From contig JASJZH010000003.1 of the NCBI GenBank assembly GCA_037178975.1, forward strand, positions 7,936,001-8,000,000: a DNA stretch of 64,000 bases. The letters are read 5' to 3'. Positions 34,201 to 43,400 of this stretch are shown piece after piece. Position 1 is the first letter of the stretch. Each line of letters starts with the position of its first letter. The notes under the pieces are model-generated. The model did not search any database. It was not told the origin of the DNA and saw only the letters and a program-made list of their open reading frames with translations. The translations under genes were made by a program, and so were the position numbers. This stretch comes from Oscheius tipulae. Its lineage: Eukaryota; Nematoda; Chromadorea; Rhabditida; Rhabditidae.

Positions 34201-37200
34201 ACTATCAGGTGACTGAGACTCCTTAAAGGCGTAGTTCCGTTACATTCTCTCTATTGAAAACTTGGTGAAGACACTGCAGTCGTTCAACCTTTGAGATCAA
34301 TCTTACTAAAGTTCACGGCCGAATTTGGTTAAAATTTCACCAAATTGAATTTTTTATTGTCTAAAGCACAAACCTCTTATTTTCGGATGAAAATCTCACT
34401 TTTTGTTTTTAGGAAAAAGACAAGCTCGCGACCCAGATTGCCGCTCTGAACGAATACAACGGGACTGTCCTAGCTGAGCTTCATGAATCACGTCGCTTGA
34501 GTGCCTTCGAACAAGTCGAGAGGAGGCGGGCGGAGGAGCGACAGCGCGAATTGACAGACGAACTCATTACACTGAAGGGTCTCTACGACGATAACAAGGT
34601 ATTTTGTCACTTTTTTTTGAGCAAAAATTTTAAGGGTTATGACGTGAGGGAGCGGGGATTCGATCCTGCTCGAGGTCTGTCTTTTTTTGTAAAGTACCAT
34701 TTTTGAGCTGAGTATTAAGGGGTTTCCGATCTTCTTACACAGTTATAGCCCTTTTATGTTTAATGATAAGAGATGCTACTACGATCCAGATGACCCGCGT
34801 TCGATTCCCGTGGGCGACTTTTTTCTTTTTAAATGAGCTGTTTTGACAAGAAAAGGTCATGCGGAGGGTTTTAAAAGTGCGAATTTGACAGGTTTACAAG
34901 AACATTACTCTCAGAAAACGTGATAAATGTTATGAGAGAATTTGCAGAAAAAGGCGGCCACGTCAGACCTGTTCAAGCTGAAGTTCCACCAGCTGAAGGA
35001 GATTTGCGACAAGTTCCAGGAGCAGCGACAGGATTGGGCCAAGAAGTTCCAGGAATGCGTCAGGGTCATCAAGATGAAGAATAATGAGTAAGTTGGAGCT
35101 TTTTTCATCCTCACTGGGTCAACCACATTGCATTTGTTAGTCATCCGCCAGCTTCGCTATTGTGAGCGACAAGTACTACGCGCGAACTTATTCGCATAGC
35201 TCAGTCGGTTAGTGCTTCGATTGCAAATCTAATCGTGTCGGGTTCGAGTCCTATATAGGACAAACACTTTTTGCAGCACTAGGCTCTATTTTAGAGTTTG
35301 TCTTACTCTATGCTATTTTTTGATCAATACTGCCGATTTTAGGATAACGATGATTCGAGAGTCGAGAGAGCAGCTCCGTGAGGCCAAACAGACGACTGCG
35401 CAGGAAGTTCGAAACACTCATAAACTGAAGTCGGATCTTGTGAGACTCGTCAAGACCTTGGCTAAAGTCGAGCTGCCTACAAGTGCCCAAATTGTGTTGC
35501 AAAGAATGAGAAGGGAGGCTGGCATTCAGGACAAGACCCCAATTGGACGGCAGCCGATCAAACAAGATGTGGCAGAAGAGGAGGAGCAGAGTGTTGAAGA
35601 AGAGGAAAGTGATGATGGTTAGTTTTTCTCTTGTTACACGTCCCCTCCAGTCAACCGATTCTTGTCCGGCCCTGTTTTACTGCCTTTGTCACCCTGTTCC
35701 TTGCACCTCCTCGCCCTCGTGCTCTCTCTGTCGCCCTTTTACTTCTTTCTGAGTTCCCCGCTTTCTGCCCCTATTCTTTTACGGTGTTTCGGCGGTCATA
35801 TTGTTCTTGTCACAGAAATTTTGACTTGTCCTGTCTCTGTCAACCTCTCTCATGATCAACCTTTTGACTCCCGTCCTGTCCACCCTAATTTAATCTTTCC
35901 GTAGTCTACTTTTGGAAGTAGATACCGTCTCACTATCACTGTCACTCTGCCAGTAAGGAGTTTGTCTAGATCCAGCAGCACTATCTGCTTGGTACACCCC
36001 CTGTCTCTTGGGTTATTTTCAGTATACTCGGGCACTTGAATCAAAGTAACCAGGTATAATTTTTATTGACTGTCAAAGATGGACTTACCTTGTTATTCTG
36101 TGACGGGCCGTCCAAACCGGTGTACTTTTGGCCAACAAAAGTTTAATGTTTGATGCGAATAATAATTTGTCCAGTTGTTTCTTCCTAGCCAGCCAAAGTG
36201 TGCCTAACCGGCCCTTAATTTCCAGACCTCTGCGCGGAACTGGAAGGAATGCTTCAAAGTGATCAGCCTCTGGCCTCCATGCCCATGACTTCTCGTCGCC
36301 CAAATCGTCAAACTTCCCAGAAGACCACGACTATCCAGCCAGTCGTGGTAAAACGCCCTTCCTGTCCGCTGAACATCGTCCCGAAGAAGAAGGAGCGACC
36401 GATTCGTAGCAACAAGAACAAGTCTCTGCTCTGGCAAATGCACGAAAAGAATCCGGTGCAGGTCCAGGAAGAGATGGAGCCGGTTGAATCGCCGCAAATA
36501 GCTCAATCGTCAACGAGTATCTCTTCCATCGAGTCGCAGTAGGTTTTTCTTGTTAACTTTCTTAATTTTTGCAGTAATCTAGATTAGAAAAATTGTGTTT
36601 AAAATCATAGGTTGGTGCGGAAGCAAGTTATGGAGTTGGGCCCATTTTCAATGCAGTTATCAGTTAGAAAACTACTACCGATCGCTGATCTTTGGAGTTC
36701 TTTAGCGCCGAGTGCCGTTGAATACTTGGTCCAGAGGACCATAGTATCGCCAAAAAAAAGACTACATAAAGTTAGGCAGCAAGTTCGTGTAGAACCGGAA
36801 ATTTGGCTGAGTATCCGATGCTGACATGGTAAATTTGGTCTGAGAAGTTAGGACGACAACAGCCGGTGGATTCTGATACTAGCCTACGTTAGGAAATAGA
36901 GATGGATGGGTATTCAATGCTGAAAAATATATTGTGACGTGGAAAACCGGGTCTTACTGGCACCGAACTTATATACCAACGTTCTATAAGTTATTGTGCT
37001 ACATCATAGCGTCAAACTACAGCTTGGATGAGACAAAAAAAACAGCTCAAAAACATTATGCTTCATGGCCGACTATAATAATACTGGCCACGCGTTTTGA
37101 GGCCCGCGATAAGGTTCGCCCGGACGGAAGCGCCGGAAAAAAAGGTTTGCCATAAATGAGTCTTCCAGAAGACGAGTCTGTTCAATAGAGCTGCACTCTA

Positions 37201-38146
37201 TAGACGCGAAAAAGGACACTGGGACTTGTTTTATATCAACTTTATCTGAATCGACAATAGTTTGTACTATCGATAAAAAAAGGAATCAGACAGGGGAGCC
37301 AGCAGATTTACAACAGACACGAAAAGGTAACAAGGGATGTCATAACAAAAATGTGGACGCAATTGTATACTTTTGGGATACAGTAATCCAAGCGAGGGAA
37401 TTTGAAAGAGCTAACGAAGGGAGCTACGAGAAGAAATGCTAGGCGAATAAAAGAGGAGTTATCGAAGTTGAATGGGGCCATTCGTTACTTTATCTAGCTC
37501 CAATTCAGTAAAAAATTTCGTTTGGGGACCCGTTTGCATGTGTTTAACGGCGAAAATACCGTAGAAATATCGTTACTGATTCTAAAAGTAGTAGCAAAAA
37601 CGCCTAAAATCTTCTCGTTACTTTTCACGTACACAAAAGATAAATTTTTGGATATTAACCACTAAAAATGACAATGTTGCAGAGCTCCACCAAGAAGTCA
37701 GAAGAGTCACGAACCCATTCTTCTCTCAGTACCCCTCCCCCCGCCTCACAGCCTCCCGAAACTCAAGAGAAAGAAGCCAGCTCGTGGTGTCCCAGCTCCC
37801 AAAGCACCTCTCGATGACCGTTTGTTCAAAATCCCGGAGGAAATGACGAAAAAGGGGACGAATCCTCTGGAAGAGATTCTTGGTAATTTTCAGTATTTTT
37901 TAATACAAAATAAGGGAATTCAGAAGATTCCAAGTCGAGAAGTTCAGTCCTGGAACAGTCGGTCATTAGGCAGACGAGGAGTCTGAGTAGAAGAGAGGGC
38001 TCACTGCCCCCGTCGACGCCACCGTTACCGAGCTCCAGGAAAGCGAATATAGAAGAAATAAGCCTCTTTTCCCCAAGGAGCCCCAAACCAGTGCCGCCTC
38101 CTTTAAATCCGTTGATCAGTCCACATGGAAGAGTGACGAGATCGAG
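31238..38146 (+). CDS. Coiled-coil protein with basic C-terminus, function unknown
   Basis: Nine exons join in phase: 31238-31375, 31414-31506, 31549-31659, 34413-34598, 34948-35087, 35343-35617, 36226-36538, 37683-37882 and 37924-38146, about 560 residues. The N-terminus is acidic (MIDPDDEYLSYDFSF, EEAEEEYQQLEEY). From about 80 to 290 it is a charged coiled coil (CSQQLKQLDSIKA, ERRRAEERQRELTDEL, MIRESREQLREAKQ), then an acidic EEEEQSVEEEESDD stretch. The rest is basic and Ser/Pro-rich (KKKERPIRSNKNKS, PKLKRKKPARGVP, SPRSPKPVPPPLNP). The exon at 36226 may end at donor CA|GTAGGT or read on to the stop TAG inside that donor, so two C-termini are possible. After 38146 the frame reads five codons to a stop at 38161, beside a foldback arm. 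Layout suggests a structural nuclear or centrosomal protein, but no family was recognised. Intron 3 (2.75 kb) contains a nested gene. Confidence 0.7.
32391..33551 (-). pseudogene. Lysine-rich gene nested in an intron, with an in-frame stop
   Basis: Exon 1 (33551-33180, 124 codons) begins MAGKEEKKKSGGGSF. It is Lys/Pro-rich (SPTKKKTPEKKKKS, EFLIPPPEKPKQL) and ends at donor GTAGGT. Exon 2 (32819-32391) holds two copies of a repeat: PSMIDSQPVPSNAV and PSMVDSQPPPSNAV, each followed by KYKTLA. In the first copy the codon aligned with the Trp of the second is TAG (32771-32769). The rest stays open to a stop at 32393. This may be a true nonsense allele, a pseudogene or a sequencing error; a start at 32705 could still give a 104-residue protein. 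The whole gene lies in intron 3 of the coiled-coil gene on the opposite strand. No family was recognised. Confidence 0.55.
34625..34875 (+). repeat. SINE-like composite repeat, copy 3
   Basis: The order matches copy 1: GGGGATTCGATCCTGCTCG (34654-34672), GTAAAGTACCATTTTTGAGC, GGTTTCCGATCTTC, then CTACTACGATCCAGATGACC with GTTCGATTCCCGTGGGCG and the tail CTTTTTAAATGAGCTG. It lies in an intron of the coiled-coil gene. Confidence 0.7.
35193..35266 (+). pseudogene. tRNA-like sequence (Cys-like GCA loop), probably non-functional
   Basis: TAGCTCAGTCGGTTAGTGC is a good D-arm, the loop region is GATTGCAAATC, and CGGGTTCGAGTCCTA holds the B box. The acceptor and T stems pair poorly. It lies in an intron of the coiled-coil gene. 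Confidence 0.5.
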
Positions 38147-38158
38147 GTTAGTTCTTTG

Positions 38159-38335
38159 GTAGTAGTTAGCAGGCGCCCCGACTCGATTTTACGCGAAATT
38201 GCGTACGACGTACGCAAAAACTAAAAACTAGGCCTAGTCGTTTTTCGGCGTTTTCTACCCTTTTATTAGACTATTTTTCCACATTTTCTGTCTGTTTATA
38301 ATGTTGTTCGACTTTTCTCAACGTACCGCACCTTG
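38159..38335 (+). repeat. Arm of the foldback family (also at 47521-47954)
   Basis: The sequence GTAGTAGTTAGCAGGCGCCC, then the palindrome GCGTACGACGTACGC, then GTCTGTTTATAATGTTGTTC matches the terminal arm of the 47.5-kb element. No partner arm is found downstream, so it is a half element or a longer relative whose other end is unrecognised. Confidence 0.75.
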
Positions 38336-38554
38336 GAATCGACAGAAATCTCGTTTGATGCAAATATTGCTGAGTATAAAACTGAGCAGGCTTGTCTCGC
38401 CTATTGTCAGGAACTTGGCTTGCTTGCTACTCCTCAGGTCATCGGGTTCACTTGTCAGAATTCCCGCCAACCTGTCTACGCTAGATGCAGCGATAAGTCG
38501 TTCAATCTGAACAAGCCTGCTTGCACAGGCGTTGTGGTTTTGGGGCCTTCTTGA
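38336..38554 (+). other. Cysteine-rich open segment next to the foldback arm
   Basis: The frame reads ESTEISFDANIAEYKTEQAC and continues with CLAYCQELGLL, GFTCQNS, YARCSDKSF and KPACTGVVV to a stop at 38552-38554, with five or six regularly spaced Cys. It directly follows the foldback arm. The interior of the 47.5-kb element keeps a degraded match to its first ~40 bases. It may be a captured domain fragment or an exon of an unmodelled gene. A second coding-like segment (MSEMLELNKTDPMGVV) follows at 38567. Confidence 0.3.
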
Positions 38555-38923
38555 GTAGGGCCAACTATGTCAGAAATGCTTGAGTTGAATAAAACTGATC
38601 CGATGGGAGTAGTTGGAGACTTTCTCGAACGTGATGAATCGTATCTGAGAGGAAAGAGGAAGGACATGGTAATGTATGATTACAGACCTTGTCTGTATCA
38701 GTTCTGTTCTTATCTCTGGCGGACGGTGGAATTTCCTCTCTTCCACTGTTCCCCTGTTAACAGCTTTCTCTTACTGATCAGATAGATATTCTCACAAGTT
38801 TCTGTTATTGTTGTGACGCTCTATCTCGTGCTGATTACCTCGGAAATGTCTGGCACTTATTATAATCATTCATCGGCGGAGAGTATTCAAAATGTTCACA
38901 TCGAGCAAGCGAAAACCGAGAGT

Positions 38924-39798
38924 TTAGAGTCTTTTCAGCTTCTTCATCTCCTCACAGAGGCGGATCAGGGCACGAAGCCGTTTTTCTTCTCTTCTGACCC
39001 TCTCCAGAGCCCTGTTGATTTCTAGAAGACATTGTTGAAAATGTATAGGCTTCTTCTTCTAGGTCTTGGATCAGAGAAGAGAGCTGAAATTCAGGAAAAG
39101 GAAAAATAGAGAAGAAATTTGCTGACTATAACATCTATACGACTATGACATTTGCGCGAACGCGTGTATGAGCTCTCCACTACTAAAATACAACAGAGAG
39201 ACAGAAAGACGTAGAACTTTCTTTATTTGTAGCTGAAGTCACCTTAGCTTCCTCTTCCTTCTTCTCCACTGCCGGACTGGCTGTCGAGACTGCGGATCCT
39301 CCAAACATGCTCTTTCCCAAAGCCGGGGCCGGAGAAGAGGCATGCTTGAACGTGAAGCTCGAAGAGCTGGCAGTAGTAGCTGAACTTGCGGTCTCCTTCT
39401 TCTGTACAAATGAGAAAGTCTGCTTGTTGGAGCCGCCAAACAGACTGCCATCTCCGGCCGGAGAGGCCACAGCCGGACTGGCACCTCCGAAACTGAACTT
39501 GGAGCCGGTGGCTGAGGCACTGGATATGTTTTGCCTGCCTTAAAAAATGGCAAAGTTACTCACCCAAAGCCTGCTGCCTTCTGAGCCTGAACTACAGCAG
39601 TTGGTTCCTCTTGGGCGTGTGCTAAGGCGGCATCCGCAAATGAGAAGTTTGGCTTTGGTCGAGGTTACCGCTGCGATGGCCGGCTTCTTCGGTTCCTTCA
39701 TGTGAAAACTGAGCTTGGGAAAAAAACCGTCCCAGGCCGAAACTGAACGAGCTGGCTCCGCCTGGAGCAGCAGGCTTGGAAGCTTGTTCTCGTGTCAT
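38924..39798 (-). pseudogene. FG-nucleoporin-like remnant with frame breaks
   Basis: On the minus strand a segment from 39798 reads MTREQASKPAAPGGASSFSFG and then changes frame at a T7 run. Later pieces read NFSFADAALAHAQEE and AAGFGQ. An exon at about 39530-39240 has FSFGGASP, SLFGGSNKQTFSF and KSMFGGSA, which are Ser/Ala-rich FG repeats. Downstream come LSSLIQDLEEEAY and, in another frame, EINRALERVRREEKRL to a stop at 38924, typical of a short nucleoporin coiled coil. FG repeats followed by a coiled coil is the layout of the central-channel p54/p58/p62 class. At least two frame changes cannot be explained by introns, so it is a pseudogene or a stretch of assembly errors at homopolymers. 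Confidence 0.5.
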
Positions 39799-40450
39799 CA
39801 GCAGTGTTACTTATATCAGTCTTTATAAAGGGTCTTATCAGCCGCCAGAAACAGCAGCAGCACCAAATTTCCTGGTTATTTTAAATATTTTGTGTTCCTG
39901 AGAATTTTTATGCTGACGACCATTTTGCTGTCATCGTGGCTCTTTGTTAGTTTTCTATTTCTAAAATTTAGACAGACAGACTGGAACAGACTCAAAAAAC
40001 CTAGACACGCTTACGGTTTGATATTAACACGCTGATCAAGTACACTAATAAAAACCAGTCGCTTACGCTCCTGGCAAAGTGACTCACATTGTCAGTGCTC
40101 ATTTTGTAACATGAACTGTTCTGACTTGTCTTCTAGGATAGCACTTGACAGAACAAAGCCACAAACAGTCAAGTCTTATCCCATATTAGAGTTGACATGC
40201 GTCGCAGACGGACAGCTTTTGCCAGTTGTAAAAGTAGGATAAAGTTTGACTCGTAATCAATGCCAGAGCGAGCTCAATTGCATGCGCGGGTACAACCTGA
40301 GGAGCCAGGTCGAGTAAGTTTACGTTCTAAGCTGGACAGGTGCCACATCTGGTTCCAAGATGTGGCGCCAATATAGACGGGGATCTGTAGTTTTTATGTT
40401 ACCGTTTTGCTTCGGACTATAGCTGTCCAACAGTAAGATAATAATCAAAA
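39799..40450. other. Intergenic, no gene seen
   Basis: This lies between the nucleoporin-like remnant and the repeat-exon gene. It contains AT-rich sequence and no splice-consistent coding segment. The first exon of the downstream gene may extend into it. Confidence 0.4.
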
Positions 40451-43400
40451 ATGTATATTGTTCAAAATGGTTGTAATCCTCTAGCCTCGAACCGAACAGA
40501 TTCAAGTTACATGCTGCCAAACTTACGGCTTTATTCCAGAACTTCCTCTGTCTGTGTGCAGCCAGCCACCCCTATCAAACCGGCTCCTACCCCGTCGAAG
40601 CCCAAAAAGATACCCAAAGAGCAGCCATTCCCTTCGAAGAAGACCCAGGATATCTTGGCCTTCATTCACAAGCTCGAAGCGGAGCTTTACCCCCGGATTA
40701 AACCTCTTGCCGGCCAAGACCTCTCTACAGAAGAAATTGTATGTTTTCTGGTTTTTTATAGCATAATATTTGCCCTTTTCGGCCGATTTCGGACAAGAAG
40801 CAACCTCTTTCGAATTTTCTGAGCTGGAGCCTCTTCCCGTTAAATTGGACGAGCCCTCGATAGACGAAACAGCCGAAATTCGCCAGGGACCAGCTCCGAA
40901 GAAGGCCAAGCTCGAAATACTGGATGAGAGTACCGCAATCCCCGAGCCCTTTCCCGAAAAAACCATGGTTCCAGGCAAGAAGAGGGTGAGATTTGATCGT
41001 TTTCCGATAAACAATAATGGAATTTAGGCGCAGAATCGCGTCCAGAAGACGGAAATAGGGGTATCACATACCGTGATCCAGGTCCAGGAGCCTGTTCTGG
41101 TCAGTTTTTATTATTTTCCAGACTACATTGGCATTTTCAGGCCAAGCATCGAGCTCAAAAGACGGTCAAAATGGAAATACGAGAGTCAAATACCGTAATC
41201 TCAGTCCCGGAGCCTCTTTCCGCAGAATTGAACGACCTCTCGATCCGTGAAAATAATTTGGAAAGGACCATAATTCATGTCAAAGAATCTTATCCTTCCG
41301 AATTCGATGTTCTGCCGGCCAAGAAGGCTAGTTTTTGCCTATTTTCCCATCGATTTAAGGCTTTTTCAGGTCCAAAAGGCGGTCAAGCCTGTAACACAGA
41401 TCCAGGAGTCTCTTCCAGTGAGTTTTTTTTTTTAGTATTTTGCAGAACAAAGTGATGTCATTTTAGGTACAGAATCAAGTAAAACCAGTCCAAAAGACGG
41501 CCAAGACCGAAATACTAGAGTCAAGTACAGTTCTAGAGTCTCTTCCTCTCGAAAATAAAAGTTTCTCGGCACAAAATCGGGTCCAAATGGCGGTCAAGAC
41601 GAAAATACAGTTGGCGGATACCGTAATCCCGGTCAAGGAGCCTCTTACGGTCAGTTTTTCTGAAAATGTTTGACCATTTCAGGCCGAAAAACTAGTCCAA
41701 AAGACAGTGGAGACGGAAATACAGACTCTGGAATCTGTTCTCGTCATAACCAAGCCAAAAAGACAGCCCAAAGAGAAGCCATCCCCTTCGATAAAGACCC
41801 AGGATATCTTGCTTTCCGTTCAAAAGCTCGGAGCGGAGCTCTATCCCGGTATTGAGCCGCCCCTAGGCCAATACCTCCCAACAGACGAAATTGTATGATT
41901 TCTGGTCTTTTTATAGCATAAATTTTGCTTTTTTTAGGCCGATTTCGGACAAGAACCGGCTTCTTTCGAATTCTCTGAGCTGGAACGTCTTCCTGCCAAA
42001 TTGGACAAACTCTCGGTGGACGAAAAAGCCGAAATTCGCCAGGGACCAGCTCTGAAAAAGGCTAGGCTCGAAAAGCCAGATGAGAGTACCGTAATCCATG
42101 AGCCTCTTTCCGAAAAATCCAATGTCCAGTTCAAGAAAAGAGTAAGATTTGGTAGCTTTTCCGATGAAAAACATCAAAAATTTAGGCCCAGAATCGTGTG
42201 AAAACTTCCACCATACCGGTCGGTGAAATCCCGAAGCGAGTCCAGAAGACGGTCAAGACGGAAATATACGGGTCAAATACCGCAATCCCTGTCCAGGAGC
42301 CGCTTCTCGACCCCTTGAACGCTCTTTGGATAGACGAAAATGTTAGTTTTTTTTAAGTTTTTAGCTATAAAAATTTCTTAAAATTCCCAGGCCGGACTCG
42401 AAATCGCGGAGGAAAGTACCGTACTCATTGCCGAAGAACCTCTCCCCGGAAAAGTCGACACCCCAGTATCCAAAAAGGCGAGTTTTTAGCGTTTTTCCAA
42501 CAAGTTTCTGATACTTTTAGGTGCAGAATCGGGTCCGAAAGACGGTCAAGACGAAAATACAGATAGCAGATACCGTATTCCCGGTGCAGGAGCCTCTTTC
42601 GGTCAGTTTTACCAGTTTCGGTAAATTTGGACGATTTTCGATCGGGGGGGAAATACAAGAGGTAAGTATCGTAACTCCCGTCTTCCGAAAGTCTCCTGAA
42701 GCCAAAATCACCCCCAGGGCTCCAGTAAACAGGCCAAAGACCAAGATCAAGTCGGAGATGAAAGAGGTGGAAATAATTGCGCCGAGAAGACAGAGGCAGA
42801 GAGGACACGAAGAGCCGGTCAACTTTAAGCAGAAGAAAGCGCTTCCCGAGGTTTTTTCTTGAACTATTTCTCACGCTAAAAATTAAAATTTAGGCCCTAC
42901 TGGCCACAATGCTCGAAATGCCCGACTTGGATACTGTGAGGACGAGATTCTCGGAGCAGGATATGGCGGCAATTCAGGCAATCTCGCCCCAGCGGTTTGG
43001 AGAAGTCATGGCTCAGGTTAGGCACATTTTTGCTGCTGAAAGAACGAAAGTTCAGGTAGCGATTCGCCTCCAAACTGGCAACATGTGGACGCTGCTCATG
43101 GCCAATTTCCGCAAGAAGAGCACCGATCGTCTCTCGAACAAAACGGTATTTTTTTTCCTATTCCTACGGCATTAAGCCCAATTATCTCCTTTGCTGAATT
43201 GAAGTGACAAGTCCTGCGGGCTCAACACCACAAGTAAACGAGCTTTTTTCATGTAATTGCCCGGATGTGATCACGTACAACACAGCTACTCTTGTTAGTG
43301 AACCATAGTGACTAGAATCCTGGGCAGAGATTTTTTGAAAATGATTGAGAACATTTCTGATCAGCCTTTCCTCGTTTTTCACGCATTTTCTTACTGTTTT

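Noticed and set aside
34625-34875. Functional tRNA genes within the SINE-like copies
   Set aside because: B boxes are present but no cloverleaf with paired acceptor and anticodon stems can be drawn.
35631-35904. Plus-strand frames rich in Pro, Ser and Cys after the coiled-coil exon
   Set aside because: They lie in an intron of the coiled-coil gene between phased exons 35617 and 36226 and are repeat-like.
37683-37850. Two alternative open frames in the exon at 37683
   Set aside because: Only the frame reading KKPARGVPAPKAPLDD joins in phase with exons on both sides; the others stop.
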